NCBI GenBank assembly: GCA_914767715.1
Contig: OU612067.1
Coordinates: forward strand, 14,949,001 to 15,009,000
Direction: 5' to 3'
Source: Membranipora membranacea
Taxonomy: Eukaryota > Bryozoa > Gymnolaemata > Cheilostomatida > Membraniporidae
Length of the DNA stretch: 60,000 nucleotides
Part shown: positions 35,101 to 47,500 of the stretch, in pieces
How the letters are laid out: every line of letters begins with the position of its first letter
How positions within the stretch are numbered: position 1 is the first letter of the stretch
The notes under the pieces: generated by a model
Seen by the model: the letters and a program-made list of their open reading frames with translations, nothing else
The model's database searches: none
What the model was told of the DNA's origin: nothing
Position numbers and translations under genes: made by a program

Positions 35101-37060
35101 CTGGAAGAGACTCCTTTATAGCACATTTTCCACACAAGTTGATTCAATCAATAAATGTATTTATAACGTTTGATTCAATGAAACAAAATGAAAAGGAATG
35201 CTCACAATTTGAGTGAATCTAATGAATGTTTTATCAACACGAAGCCGTGATTGTATCATGAACATGCTTTTTATATTCTTGCTTTTCAGCATTATCAAAA
35301 TCAATAATACCTATATCGGTGCCCTTCATACTTGAAAATATTCAAATTTGAATGTGCAATATATCACCTCGTGTGAATATTTTCGTTCAGCTGGTGCACA
35401 ATGCAGCCATTTAGCTGAGGATATGTACTATGTAGTATAATAATACAGTGAGCTTGACTAATTAGGCATGACCACCAAACACCTTAGCAGACATGCCTGC
35501 TGTGTGTCTTAAAAAATTACAGCTCACCGATCTTGGTATCATAATAATAATATATTCTGACTTGAAGGCTTGAGAAGGAAAAGGACGAGCTGAAAGAAAA
35601 TATCGGCAACCTTGTGGATAAATTTGATCGTAGCTCACTCAACGAGAGAAACGAGGAACTATTGGATCAAATTTCTGAGTGTTGCGTAAGTGTTTGCTAC
35701 CTTCTCATCGCATATCTTCATCGCATATCCTCAAAAACTAGAAGCAGATCTATGATCTATGATTTCACACATATTTATGAAATCAGTATGGTATACCTGC
35801 CAAACAGGTCAAGCAAACCAAAGTGAAGTTATAATAGCGTAGCCAATAAAAATGAAGATGAGTGAAACAATCCAAGATGAGGGTCACAGTCAAGGTTGGT
35901 CTCATATAATTTACTTTACAGGGAGCTATGACCTGTGACCTAAATCATTCAATTTGGAAATCCTACATTGTGTATCTTTAAACCTATCACAGAACCTTGT
36001 TATGGTCTGTGAGCAATTGAGGTTGTAGGAATGGTCTGGCTGTTAAGTGTGAGGACTTGTGATCGAGTGATCCAGATACAAATCCCATTTACGATTTGTC
36101 ACTGGCAAGCCATCCATCCTAGCTTAGCTCCGGGCTTGAGGGGGCCCTTCATATATGGCCGTCAAAAAGGACCTAGTGTCAATAAAGAAGAAGAAGGAAT
36201 CTCTTTTACGGTGTTACAATCTTTTAGCCAAATCGAAGCTATTACCAGACCGTATTCACTAATTTACAATTCCCTAATGACCCCTGACACAGCAATTAGA
36301 CTATCCTCTCCAGCGTTGATGTTTGACTGTGTAACTCTTGTTACAGAAACCCACAGGCTCTTCACAGAGTAATGCTTATGGATCCGGCGGGCCATCTAGT
36401 GAAGCTCCAAAAAGTAGTGTCCTAATGGTAAGTATGGGTGTCATCACTAATCTTAATCACTCATGAGAGAATAACTCCTCCCGTTACTTAACGGGAATGT
36501 CAATTTGACCAGGTTTGACCAGGTAAGCTGTCCCAAACTACCTTTGACATCCTCAGCTCAGTGTTCGGGATGGTGATCACAGACGTAGGCGGTCATCGCC
36601 ATCCCGAACACTGTTAAGGGCTGGCTGTGGTGACATCAGAAAGGAAATGGTCCAAAAACCCTATTTTTTTAAATCACCCTATCAAGCAATAGACAGCATA
36701 TGGTTCATCAGAATTTGAGTCAAGCAATTTCTTTTTTTCTAAAACCTTAATGATAACACATGTATATGAGTCTTTGAAAGGCAAATTTTCCTAAGATCTG
36801 ATAGGATTGGGAAGCAGTTGAGTAAATTCTACAGAAACTTGTTCCTTACCCATTCTGGTAAACTTTAACCCCTGAACCAATAATTTATTAAATTATCTTG
36901 TATTTTTGTGTTACAGGAAACGAAAGCCGAGCCGCCAACTGCAGCAAAGGATGAGGATCAGACTTCACGATGCACACCATCGGCTCCCCTAAGCCCTCCA
37001 AATCCAAAGTCTGTCAAACTGGGAGAACAAAATAGCAAGGTTCCAAGTGAGAAGCCATGA
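29112..37060 (+). CDS. Uncharacterised protein with HEPN-like motif and disordered tail
   Basis: Six exons join in phase: 29112-29726, 29853-30074, 34822-34922, 35568-35685, 36347-36427 and 36917-37060 (stop TGA). The first has in-frame Mets near its start (TMTMDPITLRADL); the true start may be upstream. The first ~200 residues are helical and charged (LRVIRSWLDDKDHPFTNLLQ). Exon 2 contains KKLLEIRNHEIHSPEER: R followed by polar N and four residues before H matches the Rx4H signature of HEPN domains, which are common in invertebrate DZIP3-like and immune-type proteins. The next two exons are acidic, probably coiled coil (EELVSFEPTVEDIDELV, LEKEKDELKENIGNLV). The end is Ser/Pro-rich and disordered. 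HEPN domains can be RNases or RNA-binding or assembly modules; which applies here is unknown. The 4.7-kb intron 30075-34821 holds two hAT-like elements. It is convergent with OXR1. Confidence 0.65.
30634..30660. repeat. Short inverted repeat
   Basis: CATAGACATAG and CTATGTCTATG flank a 6-base loop in the large intron. Confidence 0.6.
30722..30975. repeat. Two-copy tandem repeat, ~139-bp unit
   Basis: Both copies begin AAGCCT(A/T)AGTGCCTGGGCAAA and contain AAAATCTGCTT and GGTTCAAAGGCTAAT. They lie in the intron 30075-34821. Confidence 0.8.
31525..32906. mobile_element. Nonautonomous hAT-like transposon, copy 1
   Basis: Starts CAGCTGTGGCAACCTGCGGCC and ends AGTTGCCCACCCATG, inverted termini related to the hAT consensus CAGGGGTGGGCAAC. 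It is flanked by the 8-bp direct repeat CTCTAGAT (31517-31524 and 32907-32914), which matches the nTCTAGAn target typical of hAT elements. No transposase ORF is present. A perfect 13-bp hairpin sits inside (32279-32314). Confidence 0.8.
32279..32314. repeat. Perfect 13-bp hairpin inside hAT copy 1
   Basis: TTAGAGGCGGAGA (32279-32291) is the reverse complement of 32302-32314, with a 10-base loop. Confidence 0.8.
32915..34158. mobile_element. Nonautonomous hAT-like transposon, copy 2
   Basis: Starts CAGCTGTGGGCAACCTGCG and ends GGTTGCCCACCTATG. It is flanked by CTCTAGAT at 32907-32914 (shared with copy 1) and 34159-34166. Its internal sequence is related to copy 1 near the left end (CAGTGxG(A/G)CCTAATGA) and right end. 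It holds an internal duplication (about 33605-33790 and 33800-33985) and a SINE insertion at 33261. Confidence 0.82.
33261..33480 (+). repeat. tRNA-derived SINE, family a, copy 1
   Basis: The head has an A box (TTAGTTGGTTAGAGCGC, from 33271) and a canonical B box (GTGGGTTCGAATCCCAC, about 33318-33334). The non-tRNA body includes CCTGCCTGCAAACTGAGAGC, shared with 44391-44510. It is nested in hAT copy 2. The head alone resembles a tRNA gene, but its stems do not close. Confidence 0.78.
34174..34249. mobile_element. MITE, TTGCCTGCATTC family, copy 1
   Basis: The inverted ends GATCCATTTGCCTAAATTCG.. and ..GAATACAGACAAATGAATC form 26-bp imperfect arms. It is related to the elements at 54828 and 56843, and lies immediately after hAT copy 2. 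Confidence 0.7.
36559..36613. repeat. Perfect 15-bp inverted repeat
   Basis: CAGTGTTCGGGATGG (36559-36573) pairs with 36599-36613. It lies in the last intron of the 29-37 kb gene. Confidence 0.8.
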
Positions 37061-38145
37061 AAAGACAACTTCTTAAATTTGCTATGAAAATTAAGATAGG
37101 GATCTCCCACAAAACAAAAGTACAAATATACATTTTAGTCGCGCTTCACAATTTGAGTATAGTTAAGGAAATTTTTCATATTAACATAAATGTATTTTTA
37201 TTTTTCGCACGAGACCATATATTTGTTCTATCCTGATGTGATGACAATCTTTATTCTGATACAATCTGTTCTATCGATGTGTGCCATGTCATTTTATTTT
37301 TTACATCAAATTCCTCCGACACGCAAGGCTCAAATTTTAGACTTTTTACACAGACAACCGTAATTTTGCTAAGACTTAGACAATTTCATATCACTATTTT
37401 CATATCAGATCACATTCATATCACATTCTCATCAAATGAAAATTACGCCAATAAAGTTGAAAAATTCTTTTTTCGAAATCTCATTCCAGTTTGTTTTCCC
37501 ATAATAAAAGTTAACCAAATCTCCAGAAAATAATTCAATCAATTCAATTTGAGACGTTAACCCATTGAATTGTACGATATGGAATTCAATGCGTTAACCA
37601 CATTAAAAATATTGCAAATACATCATAAGCAGGTTCACTTGATGGAAAAATGAGACTGCCAAGTAAGGCACCATCATGAAGAGGAATATGATGATAAGCT
37701 AGTGTGAGCCCGCAGGCTTTTGTCCCCCGGCCGACGCCCCCCGCTGGGGGAAATGATAAGCATGTCTTACAACAGAAAGTATGGGACAGACTGGGCCAGA
37801 GCCACCCTGCTCTGTATTATAACTCTAGTCCAGACTAGATTTGATATCCTGTTAGTACGTTATTTCTTTACTTTTCATAAACTTCCACCTTGGCAAGAGA
37901 AGAGAAAGTTGGCGTTTCCTAACATTCACAATCACCCCCAAACCCCCAAACTCGAGCTATTGCTGATCCCTCTAACGTATATTGGGTTGCCATTCTCAAC
38001 AGCACAAAACTGAACTTCAAGTCAGTCGGTCTGTGTGTAGCCTCCCTGGTCAAACTTAGTAACAATAATTACGTTGTCAAATGTTTAGTAGTTGTCTGCC
38101 CGTGAACGCATGAGGACAAGCAATATGAAAGTCATGATCAACTGT

Positions 38146-38261
38146 AGTTTAAGCGCTTAAACTGTGCCGGGACAGCCTGTAGTAGCATTTATTATCAACC
38201 ACTTTGGTCGATAATGGAATGCAACTACCAGCTGTCCCGGCACAGTTTGAGCGCTTAAACT
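38146..38261. repeat. Long hairpin element (~116 bp)
   Basis: The arms 38146-38196 and 38210-38261 pair over about 50 bp with few mismatches and a ~13-base loop. The ends AGTTTAAGCGCTTAAACT are themselves a perfect 18-bp palindrome, followed by GTGCCGGGACAG. GATCAA occurs close to both sides. It fits a MITE or a structured RNA precursor just beyond the 3' exons of OXR1. Confidence 0.85.
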
Positions 38262-38330
38262 AGATCAATTGCAAATAAATGAGATGAGAACTATGTGTGG
38301 CAATATGTTCGATTGAAAAGATTCACTCAC

Positions 38331-38400
38331 ACAGTTACACTTGAAGTTGTGTTTTCCTCTAAGGGTCTTGCAAGGGGAGGTGGTTTTGCTGTACTCCCTA
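38331..38400 (-). CDS. Candidate C-terminal TLDc exon of OXR1/NCOA7
   Basis: Reads REYSKTTSPCKTLRGKHNFK with flanking acceptor (acaag|T) and donor (TGT|gtgagt). The entry phase matches the exit phase of the exon at 41692-41523. It resembles the closing TLDc block (..G-S-x-C-x-TF-x-N..F..). The preceding GLWLD-like block is missing or in another frame (GLYYK just upstream), and the final exon was not found. Confidence 0.45.
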
Positions 38401-38749
38401 CTTGTAATATAGACCCATGAGGCAGTTAAAATACAGATATATATGTTACCTTTGTATTCAACATCTAGCTGTGGTGAAGGGTTCATCCAATGTAGAGGAA
38501 AGCATAGCTTAATATTTTCTTAATGAGATTGCGACCGATCAACTGATATATCATGTGCATGGGTAAGGGGAGTGAATCAGATCCTTCAATTAATTCAAGA
38601 CCTATCCTGCTGAGACAACAAACATATGCCAGAACAGTTTGAAAACGTGCAGAGTGTGAGCCGGCAGTTAACATGGTGTTGATCAATGTTCGATTGAAGG
38701 TATAGAAGCTTCTGTGTAACATGAGTCTCCTGTTATGCATTGATCAATA

Positions 38750-38804
38750 CCTAGCTAAAAAAAATACAGATCTCATGCCATGAGATCTGTATTTTATAGC
38801 TAGG
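38750..38804. repeat. Near-perfect 55-bp palindrome
   Basis: AAAATACAGATCTCATG (38761-38777) pairs exactly with 38779-38795. The outer arms CCTAGCTA and TAGCTAGG extend the stem. Confidence 0.85.
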
Positions 38805-38809
38805 TTTCA

Positions 38810-41290
38810 GTCACACAATGGTATACTTATTTATATGTTTATACGGCTTATGGTGATATTAAAGCTGCCGTACCTGGAGTAGAAACAGGAGAAATCTACT
38901 CTATGTGTGTAGCCGGTGACACACTAATACAAACTTCCTCTGAGAATAAGAGACTTTTAATCTTCAATCTGAAGACTTGACACAGCGACAGTCACAAATT
39001 ATAAGTTTGTAGATATGAAACTTACAGACTCAGCCTCGTTTTGAGGTGCATTTGATCTTTATCAAATCAACAGAGGATTCGTTGCAGGATGCAAAAAATG
39101 ACCTTGTGATTCAACAAGCTAATACATGTTGTGAACTAGACCAACATCCTCAGTAGGTTTTACCCTTCAAGGCAAGAGATATACCTAAATTAGGAGTTAT
39201 CCCATCTTCTTGTGTAGGTACACAACTCGGAGTATATAACACCTAAGTCATTCTGGACCAAACTCCCTGCTGTGACTGAATATGAAAATATGACCTTAGG
39301 AATCCTTACTCTCCATGTTTGGCCTGGCTTTCCCTTGCAGATTTCTAAATAGTTCTGCTTAGTCACGCAGATGACTTGTTATTAGGTTTAGCTGTATTAT
39401 TTTAAGCTTAAAATGAGACCACAATTCATCGATGCATCAATATTGTTGAAAAGTGACGGAACAGATGGTCATCAAATAGTGACAATAGCTGATGAAATTG
39501 TCACAATAAATGGTGATGTTCAATCCAGAAGAATATAGCTTCGGCTTAGTACCTACCACAAATATATGGTATGGTATGGTATCCACTTTTACAGCCCAAG
39601 TGAATTGATAGCTTTAGTTCCAATTTGTTTTATGATTGGTCATAAAGTTATGGTCATAGAATATGGTCTGTGACATAGGAATAATGTGTTTGCAGGATTT
39701 TGCCTCAAAGTTAGCTTGTCTTGTTGTGGAGCGGAACTAACACCCCAAACCACAAACCGAAGACAGCTTGTCAAGACAGGCTACCTCAGGGTGTGCTTTT
39801 GAAATACCAAAACAAATTGCTAGCTTACATAATATGTTCAACCTCATAACATTTTATAATCTCCCACCTAAGCTAGCGAAAGGTTATACCAAGTTCTTGT
39901 TTGTATTTTATATACTTTGGAAGCAGTCAGCTGAGAAATGGATTGCACTGTTGTATATTAGCCAAACAAATAGCCATGGTTAAATAATGCTCTTCCTCCT
40001 AGGTAAGACAATGACTTTAAAGTGTTAGTGGAAGCATAAGTTGAGTATATGCCTAATATCTTATATTATTTGCATCACGTATGACTAATTATTATACATA
40101 AAAATGACCGAGTAAATTGTGGTAAAACTTACAGAGTAAAAAAACCCAGGTAAATACTGGTAATGGTAAACACCTTGTTATACAGGTGATTACATTATAT
40201 ACAAAAATAGTGACCGATAAACATCGCCTAATCATATTCTTCATCGTTTAGACTCCATATTTCAACACCGCGTATTAAAAAGTCTTCGTTCTTTCCTGTG
40301 AGTGGCTCATTATCGTATGTATCACAGTGCTGCGTCCTACCGCGGTAAAGATTAGAGTCCAGCCACAACCCGCATGTCGCGCTACAATACAGAAATAAAA
40401 CAGGCCTATAATGAAATATTATATATATATTTTTACTTAATTATATACACTATATACACATATTGTATATGTATATCATATAATACAATAAAAACGATGA
40501 TAAAATACAACCTGTAGAATAAAGTTTTGAGGCTCGTGATGGATTGAGAGGAACTAAATCTAGGCTAGCATATGCCCTATGGTTCATTAAATGTGATCAT
40601 CTATTGATGTTGAAGAATACCAGTCAGTCAGCATTTGGAGCTGAAATTTATAACGTCTCATAGCGTTGTCCTTGAACCAACTCCGTCATTAATCATTTGT
40701 ATGGAATGAAAGTTTGACGATGGTTCAATTGACATTTGCTGTACACTATGGCGACATCTGTATGCAAACATATATACAAAGCTTAAAAATTGCACACAAA
40801 CACCGCGAAAAAGATTTGGAGCTTCCTGTCTACAATTTTCAATAGAGAACTTAACTATAATTATGCAATGGGATGGTTCAAATTAGAGACTTATCCGCTC
40901 TATGTCCGCGCACAAACTGCAGACAGCGGCTTATCCTTGATTCAATTCATCCAAACTTTTCCACTATTAGCCCAAGACAGATAAGTAGTGGCTAAGTCCC
41001 TAATAGACTGAGTTCCTATGCTAAGATAGAGAGGCTCAACCAATTGCCAATTATTTAAGCGATTGTTGAACTTGGATTTGAATTTCAGAATACAGTCAAG
41101 AGAGATAAATGTCATAGACACTGAAACAAACTGTCTGTTTGAGCTAAGTCTCATTCTCAAATCATTCACTGCTTGATGCTCGAACAAAAACTCCTGTGTT
41201 AACGGTTCTGGATCTAATTTCCCTCATTTTAAAGGCCAAAAAACTGTTGATTTTCAGTGAAGTGTTTCCAATTTGATTAAAAAAATCTTG
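38810..41290. other. Intron or intergenic DNA, nothing recognised
   Basis: Probably intron of OXR1 if the 38331-38400 exon is real. AT-rich, with a TA-rich stretch at about 40420-40490. No coding signature on either strand. Confidence 0.4.
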
Positions 41291-41296
41291 CTTGAT

Positions 41297-41486
41297 CCGG
41301 TTGGAAGACAACCCAGAATACAAGCACACTAGGTTGAAGGACCACCCAGAATATCACCAAACTTGGTTAAAAGACCAAGTAGAATACAAGCACACTTGGT
41401 TGAAAGACCACCCAGAATACAAGCACACTTGGTTGAAAGACCACCCTGTATTCAAGCATACTAGGTTGAAAGACCACCCAGAATAG
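41297..41486. repeat. 33-bp minisatellite, six copies, open reading frame
   Basis: Six copies of a 33-bp unit stay open on the plus strand as an 11-residue repeat (RLKDHPEYKHT and variants such as WLKDQVEYKHT). It lies within an OXR1 intron on the opposite strand, about 35 bp beyond the donor of the TLDc exon. No start or splice context supports translation. Confidence 0.85.
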
Positions 41487-41522
41487 GAAGGAGGAGAAGT
41501 CAGAGAGTTGACTATGCCTTAC

Positions 41523-44500
41523 CTCCCTGTGCCGAAAGTAATGCCTTGTAGACCTCCGCGCACACAGAACATATTCCTACCACTCCACGGATAAGTCTTA
41601 TACCCAGAATCAAAAGAGTAGAGGAAGCATTCCCCTGTGCCGTAAAAATGGTCCGACAGATGAATTGGCGAGGAGGAAAATGCACCAAACAACTACAATC
41701 AAATCAACGAAATAACTAAAGTCAACATACTTCACTTCACATTGTGTATGGTATATCTTGGTATAATGAGTGGCGAAAAGTGAATTGGCATCTCTAAAAC
41801 CCTCAAACATTAGAACAAGCAGCCCCCAATACCAGTACGTGAAGACAACATTTTCAAGCATTGATACATTATAGTCATGCACTATACAATTTAACTGGTC
41901 AAACATTTTAACACAAAGTGTTCATAAAAAGTAACCTGTGAACTTATTCAGATATTCAGAGAAGCTTAATTATATTTGCATCCTTTTATGTCATTTTATT
42001 CTTAGATGGATAGAGACATAATCGGGAATGCTTTAGAAAGGTGTCTATAGATTGTAAGCAAATGTTAGCTACTAGTCTCAAAGTTAGGCATTTCAAGGAT
42101 ACATGAAACCGCAAACCTTACCGTCTGTGAATATTTTACTCACCCTGTGTAACTCATCTCATATACTTACGTTATCATTGTCATCTTGGACGACGACTAG
42201 CGTGGCCGAGTCAAATTCACACATGTTTCTGTAGAGTGTGTTCAGACTAAATCCGTGTTCAGCGTGACTGTAAGCTAAACGCCATCTATGTCCTTCAACT
42301 CTCGGTGGCATGGAGGTAGCAATCTGCGAGTAATACATCATACAATATAATCATATAATAATATTATATACTTTATTGATTCAACCAGTATATATCATGT
42401 GATACCAATTAGGTTGTGGTGTACATAAGATATGCATGAATAATTGTTTGTGTCAGTCAGGTAAAAATTTTTTTTTTAAATGACACATTAGATGACAATA
42501 ATACACTTCCACATTAAAAATTAGCCAAGCGTGTTGAATTGTCCAAGGAGTTGTCTCCTTGAACTGTCTAACTGCCAACATTTTTATCTCATTTTAACTT
42601 CTTAAATTTGAATATAATGGACTAAATCTATCACTAAGCAAATCCGCTGCCATGATATATGTAATCCATGTTTGGTGAGGTCTCCCTAAAATTGTATTCT
42701 ATTGATGACTGCCTGGTAGCATATTAGTCAGGTGAGACTTTTGTGTATCGTTTCGTTAAAAGATGTATTCTTCCATGGTTTAACATTTCATAGCCATTTA
42801 TGGCTTAATTGGTAGAATTTATATTGTATCAACTGACTGAAGATCTTGTCGTGGAACAGAATTATCGACACAACCTAAAACAACTTGAACATTAAACACA
42901 GGGACATGTGTGACATTGAACTGATTGGCTGTCCCTTCTAGCATGAAAAATATAGCCTGGGAAATAGTCTTGTTTACAAAACTGCAAGCAGTAATATAAT
43001 GCTTTCACCTTTGATAATTTTCATACTGACTCTCGTGATCTGACTGGGCATGTAGTTCACTGATAAACTAGGCTATCATTACCACAAAGCAGGTGTCGTA
43101 AGGCTAAGTATGCATCATGCGTGACTTGAATTTGCGCATGTGCAAGAACAATGAGTTTAGTTTGGGTTCTGATTGCAACTTTGGAAAAGGTAAATGGGAT
43201 ACCCCCTGCATAAACTGTCAATCAAAAGCAGCTAATAAAGACAAGAGAGGATAACTATTAATAACAAATCCGCACGCTTTGGGAGGATGTCACCAGAGCA
43301 GGTAGCCAATCAGATGGCTTCGGAATTCCGAGACTCAATTTTGCAGAGATCAGCTCATGTCCAGAGCTGAGCATGCGCAGAATGGATAATTTTGGCATTT
43401 TTAGAATGCTACTATGGCCTAGCTATTTTTGCGAACCCCTTTGTTTGGCAAGAGAAAGCTAAATAAGCTGTTCCAGGTATGGAATTCAATGATAGATTGA
43501 TATATGAGATATGTACAAGTACCCTACTGTGGTATGAGAATAAAATCCCTACAACATTTAAATTTTCTACAATGAATCATTGCTATGTTTTTCTTTCCAC
43601 GTTTCTAGGTTGGTCTTAAAAGCAGTTAATGTAGCGGGCCAACCATCGGGGCCAATCTAATCATTCGAAGAAACTTCATTTCAAAATTGACCGCATCAGG
43701 AGAGCAAAGCCAAATCTTGGAAATAGGTGGGCTTAATTTTCAGTACTTATCTATTGGAAAATTATGAAGCCTGTTGGTGGTGGGAACCATGTTGACACGA
43801 AGAGATGAGATATTCACCCCTCCAGCTATGAAATGACAATTAGCCAGCTGCATTCATACGTTCAAGTTGGGCAAAATTCTGATTTTCTTGGTAAATCTGT
43901 TTTCAATAGGACAAATCGCAAAATGATTGAAATGGATTAATTTTGGAAAGCTTACGAATGGAGATGCACAAGCGATACCAAAATCAAGCTTTATACATTC
44001 GAGAATTCACCTCAATGACCACATACCATTGAATTACATATCTGGAATGGCATTATTAGCTTTCTTTTGCCAAACAAAGCGCTTGCAAAAAAAGCCAGTC
44101 CCTGGTAGCATTCTAGGAATGTTCAAGTCATCGACGCTAAGGGCATTTTATTACTGTTTGCGGTTTTGTAAACAAGGCAATTTCCCAGGCTATATTATCA
44201 TTCCAGTAGGGCAGCCAATCAGACCGATGTCAGATCAGCGCCCTCCCCCTCCCCGTGGTGTGTCAGCCCCCCCTCCCCGTAGTGTGTCAGCCCCCCCTCC
44301 CCGTGGTGTGTTTTCTAACTGTATAGGGTTATGCCAATATTTCCGCTCCATGAGAAGAATTAAGTTCATGTCCCGTATATTTATAGGTATAGGACGTAAC
44401 TCAGTTGGTAAGAGCGCCTGCCCTCTGACGTGCAAGCATTGGAGGTCCAGTGAGGCCTCAGATGTCCTTCATCCTGCCTGCAAACTGAGAGCAACTTGGC

Positions 44501-47500
44501 GCTGAATATGGACAGAGACAAAAACTTGCGATTTTATTCTTACCAACAAATAACGTTACTTACCTGTTTGATGTGCTCTTCAGAGAGCAGGACGCTGTTT
44601 CCTTGTAATTCAGGTAGAGGTAAGTACTTATCTATATCCAGTAAAGACTTCTGTCTCAATATCTCATCTATACTTACAATCTGTAAAATAGTAAGTAACA
44701 ATAACATCATCGTTTAGTTACAAATTAATCATCATTGTCTATTTTGATCTGTTTATGTTTATGTTTATCCAAGCATTGGCCAAAAAAGCAAAGCTAAGCA
44801 ATTGATGACAACCATCAAACACAAAAATTATGTCATAATTCATGTTCGAAATTAGCTAAAAGTTTGCACATTAGCTCCCGCCAATGTTCTTTTCAACATG
44901 AATTCTGAAAGAAATTCTGTTTCAAAGAATTGAGTACTTGTTCACATAGAAATCCGATCTTGCCTTTTTTCTTTTGGAGAACTTGCGCTTTATTTTGTCT
45001 AAACCTCTCATGTTGACTTTTGTTGAGCTTGTGAGAAACAAATCTAACCCCAGGGCGAACAAAGATTTAATGGTTATTCATCTTTGACAGGGCAAACTGA
45101 AGTTTATGCACCTATATAGCGCCAGCTCAGTAAAGCCTGCGTCATAGTATGCTAGGCCAATGAAAACTTCTACATTGAAGGCAAACATTACAAAGGTAAC
45201 AGTGTTCAGTAATATGATTGGTCTGTGACTTTGAAATGAACCTGCAAACCACAATTTGATAGCCACTCATTATCTTTCCTCTATAAGATAGCTTTAGTCT
45301 CAACTAGCCAATCAGAGAACAGAACACAGTTACATGGGGTTATATAGACCACATGGACAATTTGATGGTGGATGACTTGTTCAACTCAGGAGCGAGGTTA
45401 GCGGGCAAAAAGTTGAACGCATTACCCCTCCCCTGTTCAACATAAAAAGAGTTGAATAATACTTGGACATAGGTCATAAGTTTGATAATACTTCGACATA
45501 TTTTAAGAGTTCGACAATACTTGGACATTCATCAGTTGAAAGTTTGATACTCCTTTGACATCAGTAAAGAGGTGAACAATAATGTTGACATATATTGCAT
45601 CTAGTTTTTCTTGTGTTTGGTGATTTTCTTCCCTTGCAAATATGCCAAAAAATGAGTGCAGTGAAATAATAGGGTAAAGTTGGGCCTGCACAATGTGGAT
45701 AGATAGAGCTATCAGATGTGCTTTGGTTTGGTCAGGGCACTTGACTGCCCATTCCCAATTAAAAATATTCCTATTGTTCCTGTTAGGAGTACATATCAGC
45801 TAGTTTAGCTAGTTTGGGGTTGACCTAATTTTGGAGTCTCAATAATTGTTAGCTTGCAATGAATTTCATATTCTAAGTGTGCGTGAAGAGATTGCCGTTC
45901 CTTTTTTCCTCCTAGTAACATTTATTCCTGTAGGATAATATATATATGTGATTTAAATATCTCACCTCCCAATCTTTGAACACACGGCTCCTTGAGAGTT
46001 GTCTAACTAGAGGAGAGCAGGGTAGTTTAGTTTTATTATTCTCAGTGTTAAAGCTGTCCTCCTCAGTGATGGCCATGAATCCTCTACTGTTCAGTATATC
46101 ATCGTCTGCTATCTCTTCTCCGTAAATCTCCGGCCCCCACTCAATAAAAAACATGTACAAGCTGTCCGCTCTAAAAAAAAAGACATAAGGAAATTATATA
46201 TTTTTGCAACATAAGAAATACTGTGGGTTGCAGAATTTGAAGCATCTAAATAGTTGACAATACTGAGCATTTCGATAACCCAACATGGCAGTAACAAATT
46301 ACCATCAACATCATTTACCTTTTATCGGTAAAAATTAATCATTTTCAAAGATAATTTCTCCATCTTCTAATAATATAGAATAAAAGAAAGATCAAACTTT
46401 GATTTCCAAATATTTTGAAGGCTAACGGTCCCATTGGTGTAGAGGTTGATTAGAGGTTGTTTAGAGGTTGTATATATGTTGTATAGACGTCCTACAGGGG
46501 ATTTTTATGTCAATAAACTAGAAGCTAAATAGATATTAAATAGTACAAGGCCAGCTGCCACTGAAGTAATATGACAAGACTTCTGAAACAAACACAAAAT
46601 AATAGTTAATTATTACCACGTCTCATTATTATAATAACTTACTTGTCGGCTGGAATGGTAAACCAGTATTCAGGCTTATGAGATTTTTGGTAAGAGTCGA
46701 TTGGGCATGAGGTGTTTGACTTATGTTGATTGTCGATACGCCTCCCGACTTGTAGGCACAAATAAAAAGAGTTCACGTGCTCCTCCTGGCTTCCAGTACC
46801 AGCTATGAGATCTAAAACCACAGCACATCCAATATATCGTAGAGTAAACAATAACACAAAAAAGTACAGGTCCCCAGTGTCTTAGAATAAGCATGTTTAG
46901 ACTTTTCGTTACATATACTCTATGCTATGGTATATATAGCTCTTTCCCTACTCACTGCTTGACCTATCGACTGAAAAAGCTACTTGGACGAAATAAATAC
47001 AGTCCAAAATGCAGGGGTTAGTGAGTGTTCACAAGTACTCGCACAAATGTTACCATGTGCCATCAAAGAGAGAGACTGCGAGATTGATCTGATCTGACAC
47101 AATCATAACTCCACGTAACAGATTCAAACGTGGAGTTATGATACTTGGTTTTTAGAAGTCTACCACGTTTCAATGACAGTTTATCTCTTCAGGTTACTCT
47201 GACTTGTTTCTGAGTGGAATTCTGATTCGTCATGCCCAAGATCTTGGCATAAACCCTCCCCCATGTTAAACCAAGAAAAAAGGAAAAATTGTCTTACCAA
47301 AAATAGTTTTTTTTGTGCCAGTCATCAGACATGTGGCATGAATGACATGACAAGACTTCATATTTCAAGTTTCATATTTTTTTTTATCAGTATTGTAAAA
47401 TGGCAATGCAAGTTGATTAGGGAACTAGAATGGCCTTTCAGTAGGTTTCAGTTTAATTCACGAATCGATAGTCGTGAAATCATACCAGTAATAGGTGAGA

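Noticed and set aside
41292-41486. Plus-strand protein of RLKDHPEYKHT repeats
   Set aside because: It is a minisatellite in an intron of OXR1, without a start, splice or domain context.
43927-44505. 192-residue plus-strand ORF with a proline-rich segment
   Set aside because: It spans a foldback end, a C-rich tandem repeat and a SINE, all inside an OXR1 intron on the other strand.
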